From NCBI GenBank assembly GCA_943788165.1, contig CALSPF010000002.1:310001-374000 (forward strand): a stretch of 64,000 nt of DNA. The letters are read 5' to 3'. Origin of the DNA: an uncultured Flavobacteriaceae bacterium. GTDB taxonomy: Bacteria; Bacteroidota; Bacteroidia; Flavobacteriales; Flavobacteriaceae. Both the position numbers and the translations under genes were made by a program. Shown here one piece after another: positions 46,767 through 56,402 of this stretch (positions within the stretch are counted from its first letter, which is position 1; the number at the start of each line of letters is the position of its first letter). The notes under the pieces are model-generated. The model was not told the origin of the DNA. It did no database searches and saw nothing but the letters and a program-made list of their open reading frames with translations.

Positions 46767-47552
46767 ATGAATTTAGAATTAAAAGATAAAGTAGCGATCG
46801 TTACTGGCGCATCAAAAGGGATGGGGCTTGCAATTTGTGAGACCATGCTTAATGAAGGTGTAAAGGTCATGATGGTGTCACGCAACGAAAAACTTTTGAA
46901 GGAACTGAAAGAAAAATACACTGACCAAAAATTCCATGTAGATTTTTGTGCTGGAGATGTTTCCTCACCTGATTTGCATGAAACAGTAATTGAAAGGACA
47001 ATGAGTAGATGGGGATCTATTCATATTCTGATAAATAATGCTGGAGGTCCCCCTATGGGTTCGTTTTTAGAACAGAATGACAGTAGTTGGGATGGGGCAT
47101 TTCAAACTAACTTGATGAGTGTAATTCGTTTTTCTAAAGCTGTAACCCCTCATATGAAAAAAAACAAATGGGGGAGAATAGTGTCAATAACCTCGTCTTT
47201 AGCAATTGAACCTAGTCCAGTAATGGTTTTATCATCCACAATCCGGGCAGGGGTTAGCTCTTTTACAAAAGCCATTTCGACAGAACTAGCAGCAGATAAC
47301 ATAACAGTTAACGTTATATGTCCTGGAGGTGTTTTAACGGAGAGGTTGAAAAGTCTTATTGAAGATCGTACTATTCGAGAAAACAGGAGCTATGAGGAAA
47401 TTTTGAATGAAAGCCAAGCGAGTATTCCCGCCAATAGATTCGCATCTTCAAAAGAAATAGCAGATACCATTTTATTTCTTACCTCTGAAAATGGATCTTA
47501 TATTACTGGCGTAAGTCTTGCTGTTGACGGTGGCTTATTAAGGTCATATTAG
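46767..47552 (+). CDS. SDR-family oxidoreductase (atypical, lacks YxxxK)
   Basis: KVAIVTGASKGMGLAICE, INNAGGPPMG; active-site segment is VLSSTIRAGVSSFTKA instead of YxxxK. Confidence 0.85.
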   Translation: MNLELKDKVAIVTGASKGMGLAICETMLNEGVKVMMVSRNEKLLKELKEKYTDQKFHVDFCAGDVSSPDLHETVIERTMSRWGSIHILINNAGGPPMGSFLEQNDSSWDGAFQTNLMSVIRFSKAVTPHMKKNKWGRIVSITSSLAIEPSPVMVLSSTIRAGVSSFTKAISTELAADNITVNVICPGGVLTERLKSLIEDRTIRENRSYEEILNESQASIPANRFASSKEIADTILFLTSENGSYITGVSLAVDGGLLRSY

Positions 47553-47559
47553 TTCGATT

Positions 47560-48609
47560 ATGGATCTTTTCAAACCAGATATTTTTTCTCAATCAACGCC
47601 AAATTGGATAAAAGCCACACCCTATTTAGAAAACGAATTAGCACCGATAATTTCACAAATAGTTCCTTCATCTAGTTTGAATGAACTTGTAATTGAGTTT
47701 TCGGGTTCCATGGAAATTAATAGCTCAAATTTTAGATTATCTTTTTTGAACAAAAGGCACATTTTAAAAAAATGGCCATCTACGCAAGCTTACGCATGTC
47801 TTGTCAATATAGTGAAGACAAATTTGTTTTTAATAGACAATAAAATTCCAGTACCTGATGTGATTCCATTTAAAAATGGTCAAACAATTTTGGAGTGGAA
47901 TACTAATTTATGGACTTGTAGCGAATTTATAGATGGTGAATATTTTTCTGGAAGAAAAAATCAACTAAAAGAAGCATCCTTTATTACCGCAAAAACCGCC
48001 AATGCATTATACAATTTACCCGAGGAAATACACCCGACAAGAAAAATAAATCATAAAATAGATAAAACACTAGCATTGGTTAAAAAGACTGACCTTTTAA
48101 ATGTTAATTGGGAACAAATTTTCGGACATGATATCTCACTTTTGCTAGAAAAGAATTGGAGTAAGATTAAGCGGACGTGTATTGATTTAAAACAGGTAGA
48201 AATAGATGGTGGGCCAGTATTCCCAAATCATTATGATATGCATCCTCACAATCTACTGTTTATTGAAAATAAACCACTTTTTTTACTTGATTTTGATTCA
48301 ATTGTAGGAATTCCTGTAGGCTATTCAATCGCCTATTCAGCGCTCAAACAGTGCCGTCAATCAATTGCCTATAACCAAGATTTTAATGCTGTATCTCAAA
48401 TTGGAAAAAACTATATCGATTCTTTACATGAGAATTTAGATATAGGCGATATGAAATGGATAAATAATTTCAAGGCTTTGGCTCAAATGGAAACCTTAAG
48501 AAGGATAGGTATTGTACTTGAACTTAACCTTGATGGAAACAATGCTTGGAATAAAGTATTATACTTACTTATTTCTAATTTGTATGAAGCGGAAGAATTA
48601 TTTGATTAG
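47560..48609 (+). CDS. Aminoglycoside-phosphotransferase/choline-kinase-like protein
   Basis: FPNHYDMHPHNLLFIENKPLFLLDFDSIVGIPVGY: HxDxxxxN and DFD motifs of the APH kinase fold. Confidence 0.75.
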   Translation: MDLFKPDIFSQSTPNWIKATPYLENELAPIISQIVPSSSLNELVIEFSGSMEINSSNFRLSFLNKRHILKKWPSTQAYACLVNIVKTNLFLIDNKIPVPDVIPFKNGQTILEWNTNLWTCSEFIDGEYFSGRKNQLKEASFITAKTANALYNLPEEIHPTRKINHKIDKTLALVKKTDLLNVNWEQIFGHDISLLLEKNWSKIKRTCIDLKQVEIDGGPVFPNHYDMHPHNLLFIENKPLFLLDFDSIVGIPVGYSIAYSALKQCRQSIAYNQDFNAVSQIGKNYIDSLHENLDIGDMKWINNFKALAQMETLRRIGIVLELNLDGNNAWNKVLYLLISNLYEAEELFD

Positions 48610-48621
48610 AAAGGTAAAAAA

Positions 48622-49311
48622 ATGAAAAGAATTGCAATCATACCAGCTAGGGGTGGATCAAAAAGAATTCCACAGAAGAATATCAAAAGTTTCTGTGGAA
48701 AACCAATGATTAGTTACCCCATTCAAGCACTACTTGAAACCAATCTGTTTGATAAAATTCATGTATCAACAGATGAAAAAAAAGTAGTTGAGATGACAGA
48801 ACAGCAAGGCGTAAAAGTGGATTTTTATCGTCCTAAAAACTTGTCAGATGATTATACTCCGATAATGCCGGTGTTGAAATATGTGGTTAAAGAATATAAA
48901 AAAAGGGGTCAAACTTTTGATGAAGTGTGGGTCATACTTCCCTGTTCTCCGATGTTAAATGCTAAAGATTTAATAAAGGCTTCCATACGCTTTAAAGAAT
49001 CTCCTTCTTCAAATTCGTTAATGTCAGTGACAGAATACCCTGTTCCAATTGAATGGGCTTTTGAAACCAATGATAAGGGAGTTTTACAATCTTTAAATAA
49101 TGGTCATTTTGCAACAAGATCTCAAGACCTAAAGAAAAGATATTATGATGCAGGAATGTTTTATATTTATACTGAGAAGGTAGTTTCGAATGCTGAATAT
49201 GATGTGACTGATGAAAGGATTATCCCGTATTTCATTCCAAAAGGGAAAGCCATTGATATCGATGATATTGAAGATTGGGAGTACGCAGAAAAACTATTCA
49301 AAGTAAATTAA
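48622..49311 (+). CDS. pseF: Pseudaminic acid cytidylyltransferase (acylneuraminate CTP transferase family)
   Basis: AIIPARGGSKRIPQKNIKSFCGKPMISYPIQALLE, STDEKKVVEM, MLNAKDLIKA, EDWEYAEKLF. Confidence 0.93.
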   Translation: MKRIAIIPARGGSKRIPQKNIKSFCGKPMISYPIQALLETNLFDKIHVSTDEKKVVEMTEQQGVKVDFYRPKNLSDDYTPIMPVLKYVVKEYKKRGQTFDEVWVILPCSPMLNAKDLIKASIRFKESPSSNSLMSVTEYPVPIEWAFETNDKGVLQSLNNGHFATRSQDLKKRYYDAGMFYIYTEKVVSNAEYDVTDERIIPYFIPKGKAIDIDDIEDWEYAEKLFKVN

Positions 49312-49314
49312 AAC

Positions 49315-50649
49315 ATGAAAAGAGAAAGCACAATTAGGTATAAAAAGCAAATACATCAATTAATCCCTGGTGGTGCGCATACCTATTCTAAAGGAGATGA
49401 TCAATTTCCAGAAAACGCTCCAGCCGCTATTTCACACGGAAAAGGAGCCTATGTTTGGGACATCGATGGAAATCGTTTCTTAGATTGCTCCATGGGATTA
49501 TCGAGTGTTTCTCTGGGCCATGCTTTTGAACCTGTATTAAATGAAGTAAAAGCTGAATTAGATTTAGGAGTTAATTTTCAACGTCCTTCCTATATTGAAA
49601 AAGAAATGGCTGAAACTTTTTTGGCTTTAATTCCACAACATGACCGAATAAAATTTTCTAAAAATGGTTCTGCCGTTACAACAGCAGCAGTAAAATTAGC
49701 AAGGGCAAAAACAGGAAGAAAACTAATTGCCTTTCCAATTGATCACCCTTTTTATTCGTATGATGATTGGTTCATTGGAAAAACGCCTTGTGATAAGGGA
49801 GTGCCTGAAGAAATAAGTGCATTAACCGTTACTTTTGATTCGTGTAATGTGGCGTCTTTAGAAGCTCTTTTTGATAAATATCCTGATCAAATAGCAGCTG
49901 TGATTACAGAACCAGAAAAACCGCATTGTTCCAATTGTAAATGTTCAATATCGTCACAAAGTTATTTAGAAAAAGCGATTGCTTTAACTCAAGAAAAGGG
50001 GGCACTATTTATTTTAGATGAAATGGTTACAGGATTTAAAGTTGGCTTTCCAGGTGCAGTATCAAAATATAATTTGTCGCCAGATTTGGCTACTTGGGGA
50101 AAGGGAATTGCCAATGGCTTTTCTTTTTGTGCCCTTACGGGTAAAAAAGAAATAATGGATCAAGGCGGAATAATGAATGAAGGCCAAGAGAAAGTGTTTT
50201 TGATTTCCACCACACACGGGGGTGAAACTCATGCTATTCGTGCTGGATTAAAAACGATAGATGTGTTTAAAAGAGAAAATGTTCTAAAACATAATCATGA
50301 CATTGGAGAACAATTGATTCAAGAAACAAAAAAACTAATTCAAAAAAACGAATTACAAAATTATATTGATGTTATTCCGTGTTCGTGGGCTGTATCATTT
50401 ATCTTTAAAGATGATAAGTTGAATGTTTGTAATGTTCACAGGACTTATTTTTTACAAGAAATGATTGCTCAAAACATTTTGTTTCAAGGGTATTTCATTC
50501 CATGCTTTAGTCATAAAAACGAGGAAGTATATTTTTTCTTAACAGCATTCGATCATGCTTTAAAACAATATAAATCGGTTATTTTAAATGGATACCAGGG
50601 TGAACTCGTAGGAGAGCAAACAAAAGCGGTATTTAGAAAGTACATTTAA
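49315..50649 (+). CDS. Class-III aminotransferase / glutamate-1-semialdehyde aminomutase-like
   Basis: LIPGGAHTYSKGDDQFPENAPAAISHGKGAYVWDIDGNRFLDCSMGLSSVSLGH, FILDEMVTGFKVG, LATWGKGIANGFSFCALTGKKEIM. Confidence 0.9.
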   Translation: MKRESTIRYKKQIHQLIPGGAHTYSKGDDQFPENAPAAISHGKGAYVWDIDGNRFLDCSMGLSSVSLGHAFEPVLNEVKAELDLGVNFQRPSYIEKEMAETFLALIPQHDRIKFSKNGSAVTTAAVKLARAKTGRKLIAFPIDHPFYSYDDWFIGKTPCDKGVPEEISALTVTFDSCNVASLEALFDKYPDQIAAVITEPEKPHCSNCKCSISSQSYLEKAIALTQEKGALFILDEMVTGFKVGFPGAVSKYNLSPDLATWGKGIANGFSFCALTGKKEIMDQGGIMNEGQEKVFLISTTHGGETHAIRAGLKTIDVFKRENVLKHNHDIGEQLIQETKKLIQKNELQNYIDVIPCSWAVSFIFKDDKLNVCNVHRTYFLQEMIAQNILFQGYFIPCFSHKNEEVYFFLTAFDHALKQYKSVILNGYQGELVGEQTKAVFRKYI

Positions 50650-50650
50650 A

Positions 50651-51691
50651 ATGAAGAAAAAAGTGATTTTAATTAGAGTAAATCTATCACCTAAATTAGG
50701 CGCAGGTCACTTTATACGAATGATTGCTTTTGCAGATCTTTTAAAGAATAGTGGGTATAATATTAATTTTATTTCTTCTTCAGAAAACAAAGAATCAATC
50801 AACAGTATACTCAATGACAAGTATCCAATAATTTTCACTGACAAAAGTGATGCGCTTGAAGATGCAAAATTTATTATTGACGTGGCAACAAAATATACGG
50901 CTAAACTTGTCATTTTTGATGGAGCAGATTTCACAGAAGAATATGATATAATCTTAAGAGAAGCGAAATTAAAAACACTACACGTTGTAGATGTTCCAAA
51001 ACGAGTATATTCATCTGATTTTGTGCTTAATCAAAATCATAGAGCTAATGATTTTGATCATTTGATAGGACCAAATACAACCCTTTTAACAGGATTAAAA
51101 TATTTACTTCTTAGGGATCAATTTAAAGTGGCTAAAAAAACGAAATTAAATTCACTTAGAACCGAAAAAATTCATTTACTGATATGTTTAAGTGGTGGAT
51201 CTTTGATTACTGACAAAATGAATGAGACGCTTTTGCAAGCATTAATTACATCAAAAGATTTAGTAGATTCGGTCACAATTATATTTGGTAAAATGGGACT
51301 TATTACTGAAAAAGTAAAAAATATGGCATTAAAAGCTCCCATCGAAGTGAACCTGATGAATCATTTAGATGATATTTCACAAGAAATGAGGAAGGCCAGT
51401 TTTGCAATAACCTCTGGAGGAACAACGATGTGGGAGTTAATGTTTATGCAAATTCCTTTTATTGCATTAGCACTTAATACAGATCAAGAAAATTATTTAA
51501 AACTACTGAAGCGTGATAATATCTGTGAGATAATGGGAGATTTTGATCAAATGACGGTTTCACAAGTTAAAGAGAACTTAAAAAAATTCATGAAAAACAA
51601 ACCACTACACCAGCAATTTCTTAAAAAAACAGAATTACTGATGGACTCTGCAAAAACAAAAAATCAAATTTTAACTGCATTAAATCTATAA
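50651..51691 (+). CDS. pseG: UDP-2,4-diacetamido-2,4,6-trideoxy-altropyranose hydrolase
   Basis: GAGHFIRMIAFADLLKNSGYNINFISS, VIFDGADF, LHVVDVPKR, SFAITSGGTTMWELMFMQIPFIAL. Confidence 0.9.
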   Translation: MKKKVILIRVNLSPKLGAGHFIRMIAFADLLKNSGYNINFISSSENKESINSILNDKYPIIFTDKSDALEDAKFIIDVATKYTAKLVIFDGADFTEEYDIILREAKLKTLHVVDVPKRVYSSDFVLNQNHRANDFDHLIGPNTTLLTGLKYLLLRDQFKVAKKTKLNSLRTEKIHLLICLSGGSLITDKMNETLLQALITSKDLVDSVTIIFGKMGLITEKVKNMALKAPIEVNLMNHLDDISQEMRKASFAITSGGTTMWELMFMQIPFIALALNTDQENYLKLLKRDNICEIMGDFDQMTVSQVKENLKKFMKNKPLHQQFLKKTELLMDSAKTKNQILTALNL

Positions 51692-51694
51692 AAA

Positions 51695-52627
51695 ATGAGC
51701 ACGAATAATAACCCTCTTTTAAATTCCAACTTAGCCAAAATAATAGATCTTGTCTCTAAGGCTAATCCTCTTCAAAAAAAGAAAATACTCTCTTACGTTT
51801 CTAATCAAGATGAAAAGTACTTCTTGTTTGCAGAAAATTTAAGTAAAACAATAATTGAAGATTTTTTGACAACAGAAAAGGAACAAATCGATGCCGCCGC
51901 CGCCTACAATAAAATGTGTATGGACTTTCTGAAAGAGCAAATTAGATTTAAAAAAACTGGTGTTTATCGAATTGATGATGCAGCTATTGCAAATGAAGAA
52001 GTATATAGCGATCCTCTCGTAATGCGATATTATATGGTCGGCCTACTAATTTCTTATATGTTTTGGCCAAATCACTACCAATTATTTCAATTTTTCAAAA
52101 CACATTTACCCGTAAATGAACCTAAATCATATCTTGAAGTTGGTGTTGGACATGGCCTTTTTAGTTCGACAATGTTAAAAACATATCCTAATATTCAAGC
52201 CACATGTGTTGATATTAGTGAAACGTCAATTAAAACCGCCAAGGAAGTATTACAATCGTTTTATGTAAACACAAAAAACATAGACTATGTTCTTGGAGAT
52301 TTTTTCACAGTAGATATAAACAAGAAATTTGATTTCATTATAATGGGAGAAGTTTTAGAGCATGTTAATGATGCTTATGGGTTTATGCGACGAGCAAAAG
52401 AATTTTTAAAAGAAGATGGTAGAATATACATGTCTACCGCAGCAAATTCTCCGGCTTTAGATCATGTATATCATTTTCACAATGAAAAAGAAATTACTGA
52501 TTTACTTGATCAAACAGGTTTCCTTGTTGAAGATGATTTAGTTTTACCAGCTGATGACATTCCAAAAGAATTATGGGAACAAGAACTAGTTACGCTTAAT
52601 TATTGCTGCATTCTTAAACACAAATAA
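51695..52627 (+). CDS. Class I SAM-dependent methyltransferase
   Basis: YLEVGVGHGLFSSTMLKTYPNIQATCVDISETSIKTAKEVL, FDFIIMGEVLEHVNDAYGFMRRAKEFLKEDG. Confidence 0.88.
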   Translation: MSTNNNPLLNSNLAKIIDLVSKANPLQKKKILSYVSNQDEKYFLFAENLSKTIIEDFLTTEKEQIDAAAAYNKMCMDFLKEQIRFKKTGVYRIDDAAIANEEVYSDPLVMRYYMVGLLISYMFWPNHYQLFQFFKTHLPVNEPKSYLEVGVGHGLFSSTMLKTYPNIQATCVDISETSIKTAKEVLQSFYVNTKNIDYVLGDFFTVDINKKFDFIIMGEVLEHVNDAYGFMRRAKEFLKEDGRIYMSTAANSPALDHVYHFHNEKEITDLLDQTGFLVEDDLVLPADDIPKELWEQELVTLNYCCILKHK

Positions 52628-52629
52628 TT

Positions 52630-52932
52630 ATGTCAAGAGTTTTAATTATTGCAGCTCATCCAGATGATGAAAATATAGCCTTTGGAGCGACCATAAGAAA
52701 TTTTGTTGATCAAGGTCGTCAAGTTGAATTATCAACCTTTACATATATTGAAGGAGCAAGGAATGAGATGAGTATTAACAGGAATTGCCTATTGGAAAAA
52801 ACAGCAAAAACACTCCGGATGAGTAATTACATAGTTGGTAATTTCCTCTACAATGCATTGGATGGGATTCTATCTTTAGGTGTTGTCAAATTTATTGAAG
52901 AAAGAATTCATCATGACGTAAAGATTTTTTAA
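52630..52932 (+). pseudogene. PIG-L/LmbE deacetylase, C-terminally truncated
   Basis: VLIIAAHPDDENIAFGATIRNFVDQGRQVELSTFT (AHPDDE motif), but the ORF ends after ~100 aa at FIEERIHHDVKIF*. The region carrying the later His motif is missing. Confidence 0.75.
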
Positions 52933-52949
52933 AAATAAAACTAAAAATC

Positions 52950-54770
52950 ATGGATAGTGAATTACGCTCAAAATTTAAAGATATTGGAAAGGTTCCAAGT
53001 TATATGAGTTACCTGGGGTTAAACAATGAAATTGAAAAGCTCAAACCTTCGATTGAAAAGGAAAGGATTAAAATTTCCTTTTTAAGGAACTATACTGTTG
53101 AACCTATTCTTCCTATACTGAAATGCGAATTATTTAAGTCAGGCTTTTTAGCCGAATTTTATCTGAGTGATTTTGACACCATTGCTTCTGAGACACTAAA
53201 TACAGAGAATGATTTTTATGATTTTAATTCAGACTTAATCATTCTTACCCAATGGCTTAGGTTATTATCTGAAAAAATCACTTCTTCATTATTTAAAATG
53301 TCTGAAAAAGAAAGAGAAGATGAAACATTAAGAATAATAAATCAGTTTAGATTATTCTTAAATGGAATTCGCGCCAATTGTGATACCCCCATAATAATCA
53401 ATAATTTTCCCTTACCCAAGCATGTCGTTTTGGGTATTTTAGATCATCAAACAGATTATTCAGAACGTAAATGGTACAATAAATTAAATGAATCATTAAT
53501 TGAATTATGCCAAGAAATACCAAATGTTTATTGTTTAAATTTAGAAGCTATTTTTAATTCTGTGGGGATTGAAAATGCTTTTGAATCAAGAAAATGGGAA
53601 TCGTCCAAATCACCGTTCACTTTTTCTGCTTTATTGCCATTGGCCAAAGAATACGATAAATACATGCGAGCAATTTTTGGAAAAACAAAAAAATGCTTGA
53701 TTCTAGATTGTGATAACACATTATGGGGAGGCGTTATTGGAGAGGATGGAATTGATGGAATTAAAATTGGCGGAACCTACCCGGGCAGCTCGTTTCAATT
53801 CTTCCAGCAACAAATCTTAAACCTGAATCATAGAGGGATAATATTAGCAGTATGTAGTAAAAATAATGAACAAGATGTTATTGATGTTTTTGAAAATCAC
53901 GAGCAAATGAAATTACGTCTTTCTGATTTTATTAGTTTTAAGGTTAACTGGGAAGATAAAGCAACAAATATTCAATCAATTGCGAACGAACTTAATATAG
54001 GATTGGATAGTATCGTTTTTATGGACGATAGCGAATTTGAATGTGATTGGGTTTCCACTCAGTTACCAGAAGTAACAGTTTTACATTTGGAAGGGGAACC
54101 AGTTAACTATTCTAGTAGATTATTTGAAGAGGGGTATTTTGATTCGTTATCTTATATAGAAGCAGATAAAAATAAAACGGACATGTATAAAGCGGAAGCC
54201 AAGCGGAAGCAACTCCATTCGAATGCAAATTCTTATGAAGAATATTTAAAAAGCTTAGATTTACATGTAAATATTGAAAAAGGGAATAAAAAAAATGTAG
54301 ATAGAATTTCCCAGCTAACGCAAAAAACGAATCAGTTCAATTTAACGACAAAAAGATATACACCTGGACAGATAGAGGAGTTAATTCACAATAACGACTA
54401 CGATATTTTCACAATGCAAGCTTATGACAAAGTAGCTGATTTAGGGATAATTGCCTCTTCAATCATTTTACATCAAGATGAATATTCAGTAATTGATTCA
54501 TTGATGATGTCATGCAGAGCTCTAGGTAGAGGTTTAGAAAATGCCTTTTTAACTTATATAATCGAATCATCGAAAAAGAGGAATAAAAAAAGAATAAGAG
54601 GTGTGTACATTCCAACAAATAAAAACAAACAAACAGAAGATTTTTATAAGAAAAATAACCTGAAAAGAGTAGATCAAATTGAAAAACAAATAATTTGGGA
54701 ATTAGACTTAACTGAAAACACTTCAAAAAATTATCCAAACTGGATAACTATAAACGCAAACAATAATTAA
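52950..54770 (+). CDS. FkbH-like HAD-IIIC protein
   Basis: 606 aa; KCLILDCDNTLWGGVIGEDGIDGIKIGGTYPGSSFQFFQQQILNLNHRGIILAVCSKNNEQDVIDVFENH, IVFMDDSEFECDWV. Confidence 0.93.
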   Translation: MDSELRSKFKDIGKVPSYMSYLGLNNEIEKLKPSIEKERIKISFLRNYTVEPILPILKCELFKSGFLAEFYLSDFDTIASETLNTENDFYDFNSDLIILTQWLRLLSEKITSSLFKMSEKEREDETLRIINQFRLFLNGIRANCDTPIIINNFPLPKHVVLGILDHQTDYSERKWYNKLNESLIELCQEIPNVYCLNLEAIFNSVGIENAFESRKWESSKSPFTFSALLPLAKEYDKYMRAIFGKTKKCLILDCDNTLWGGVIGEDGIDGIKIGGTYPGSSFQFFQQQILNLNHRGIILAVCSKNNEQDVIDVFENHEQMKLRLSDFISFKVNWEDKATNIQSIANELNIGLDSIVFMDDSEFECDWVSTQLPEVTVLHLEGEPVNYSSRLFEEGYFDSLSYIEADKNKTDMYKAEAKRKQLHSNANSYEEYLKSLDLHVNIEKGNKKNVDRISQLTQKTNQFNLTTKRYTPGQIEELIHNNDYDIFTMQAYDKVADLGIIASSIILHQDEYSVIDSLMMSCRALGRGLENAFLTYIIESSKKRNKKRIRGVYIPTNKNKQTEDFYKKNNLKRVDQIEKQIIWELDLTENTSKNYPNWITINANNN

Positions 54771-54771
54771 A

Positions 54772-55011
54772 ATGACAAATCAAGACAAATTAAAACAAAT
54801 TTTAGCCAGTGTATTTAATATAACGGTAGAAGAAATCACAAATGATTCCTCCCCTGATACGATCGAAAACTGGGATTCACTCAATCATTTAAATTTAGTT
54901 TTGGCTTTAGAAGAAGAATTCGAAATTAATTTCACCGAAGAACAAACAGTTGAAATTTTGAATTATGAACTTTTAGTCATCACGCTAAGGGAACAAGGAA
55001 TAGACATATAA
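54772..55011 (+). CDS. Acyl carrier protein #1
   Basis: 79 aa; IENWDSLNHLNLVLALEEEFEINFTEEQTVEILN: phosphopantetheine DSL motif. Confidence 0.92.
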   Translation: MTNQDKLKQILASVFNITVEEITNDSSPDTIENWDSLNHLNLVLALEEEFEINFTEEQTVEILNYELLVITLREQGIDI

Positions 55012-56390
55012 TGAGTAAAATTGAACTCTCTTTAGCTAAAACTCCATCCATCACCGAGGTTTTTTCCCGCATGGAAGCAAACAAAGATTTGATTGCTCTT
55101 TTTTGGGAAGGAAAAAAGTACAGTTATGCAACTCTCTTTGAAAAAATAGCATACTGGGACAAAGTTCTCCAGGAAAACCAAATTGAACAAGGAACAATAT
55201 GTGCTTTTCAAGGCGATTATTCCCCAATGGTTTGTGGCTTGATTTTTTCTCTAATTAAAAAAGGGGCAATATTAGTTCCTTTTACAGACGAAATTTCAAA
55301 TGAGATAGATTCTTTTTTAGAGATAAGTTGCGCAGAAATTTTTGTAAAATTTTCAAAAGACGATACTTATTCTATTTCAAAGGTTAATCCAGTAAGTACA
55401 AATCCCTTGATTTCTAAATTTTTAGAGACTAAGCATCCAGGTTTAATAGTTTTTACCTCTGGATCAACGGGAAAACCTAAAGGGATACTTCATGATTGTG
55501 AATATGTAATGAGCAAGTTTGTCGTTGAACGACAAGGTTGGAAAACAGTATTGTTTTTACTCATGGATCATTTTGGAGGATTCAATACCTTATTGAGTAC
55601 TTTCGCTTATTTAGGTACAGGTATCTGTGTTCCAAATAGAACACCTCATGATGTTGCAAAAGCGATTCAAGATGGTAAGGCAAATTTATTACCGACCACT
55701 CCAACCTTTCTCAATTTGATGATCGCCAATAAGATTGAAAAGTTTTATGATTTAAGTTCAATGGAGTTAATTTCTTATGGAACGGAACTTATGTCACAAA
55801 CCACACTTGAACAAGTGAATAAAATGTTTCCTAAGGTAAGAGTCAAACAAACCTACGGATTGTCAGAACAAGGCGTTTTACATTCAAAATCTGAAAAGAA
55901 TGACTCTACCTGGCTTAAAGTTGGAGGACCAGGATTTGAAACTAAAATCATAGACAATATACTTTGGATAAAGTCAAAATCAAATATGGTTGGTTATTTG
56001 AATGCTCCAAATCCATTTGATAAAGATGGTTGGCTTTGTACAGGAGATGAAGTTGAGGTAAATGGAGAATATATTAGATTCAAGGGTAGAAAAACAGAAA
56101 TAATTAATGTTGGAGGGAAAAAAGTGTATCCAATTGAAGTAGAAAATATTTTATTAAAAGTAGAAAATGTCAAAGATGCTTCAGTGTTTGCGAAATCACA
56201 TGAAATAATGGGACAAATTGTACACGCCAATATAACGACAAATAAAGAAACCGATAATATGAGTTTAATCCGTGAATTACGTGTTTTTTGCAATGCTAAT
56301 TTGCCTCGATATAAAGTCCCTGTTAAATTTAATATTTCAGTTAAAGATGATTTGCATAATGCTAGATTTAAAAAATCTAGAAACTTGTAA
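55011..56390 (+). CDS. AMP-binding acyl-CoA/acyl-ACP synthetase
   Basis: LIVFTSGSTGKPKGILHDCE, RVKQTYGLSEQG, GWLCTGDEVEVNGEYIRFKGRKTEIINVGGKKVYPIEVENILLKVENVKDASVF. Confidence 0.93.
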   Translation: MSKIELSLAKTPSITEVFSRMEANKDLIALFWEGKKYSYATLFEKIAYWDKVLQENQIEQGTICAFQGDYSPMVCGLIFSLIKKGAILVPFTDEISNEIDSFLEISCAEIFVKFSKDDTYSISKVNPVSTNPLISKFLETKHPGLIVFTSGSTGKPKGILHDCEYVMSKFVVERQGWKTVLFLLMDHFGGFNTLLSTFAYLGTGICVPNRTPHDVAKAIQDGKANLLPTTPTFLNLMIANKIEKFYDLSSMELISYGTELMSQTTLEQVNKMFPKVRVKQTYGLSEQGVLHSKSEKNDSTWLKVGGPGFETKIIDNILWIKSKSNMVGYLNAPNPFDKDGWLCTGDEVEVNGEYIRFKGRKTEIINVGGKKVYPIEVENILLKVENVKDASVFAKSHEIMGQIVHANITTNKETDNMSLIRELRVFCNANLPRYKVPVKFNISVKDDLHNARFKKSRNL

Positions 56391-56402
56391 AAAAAATAGG
56401 GT

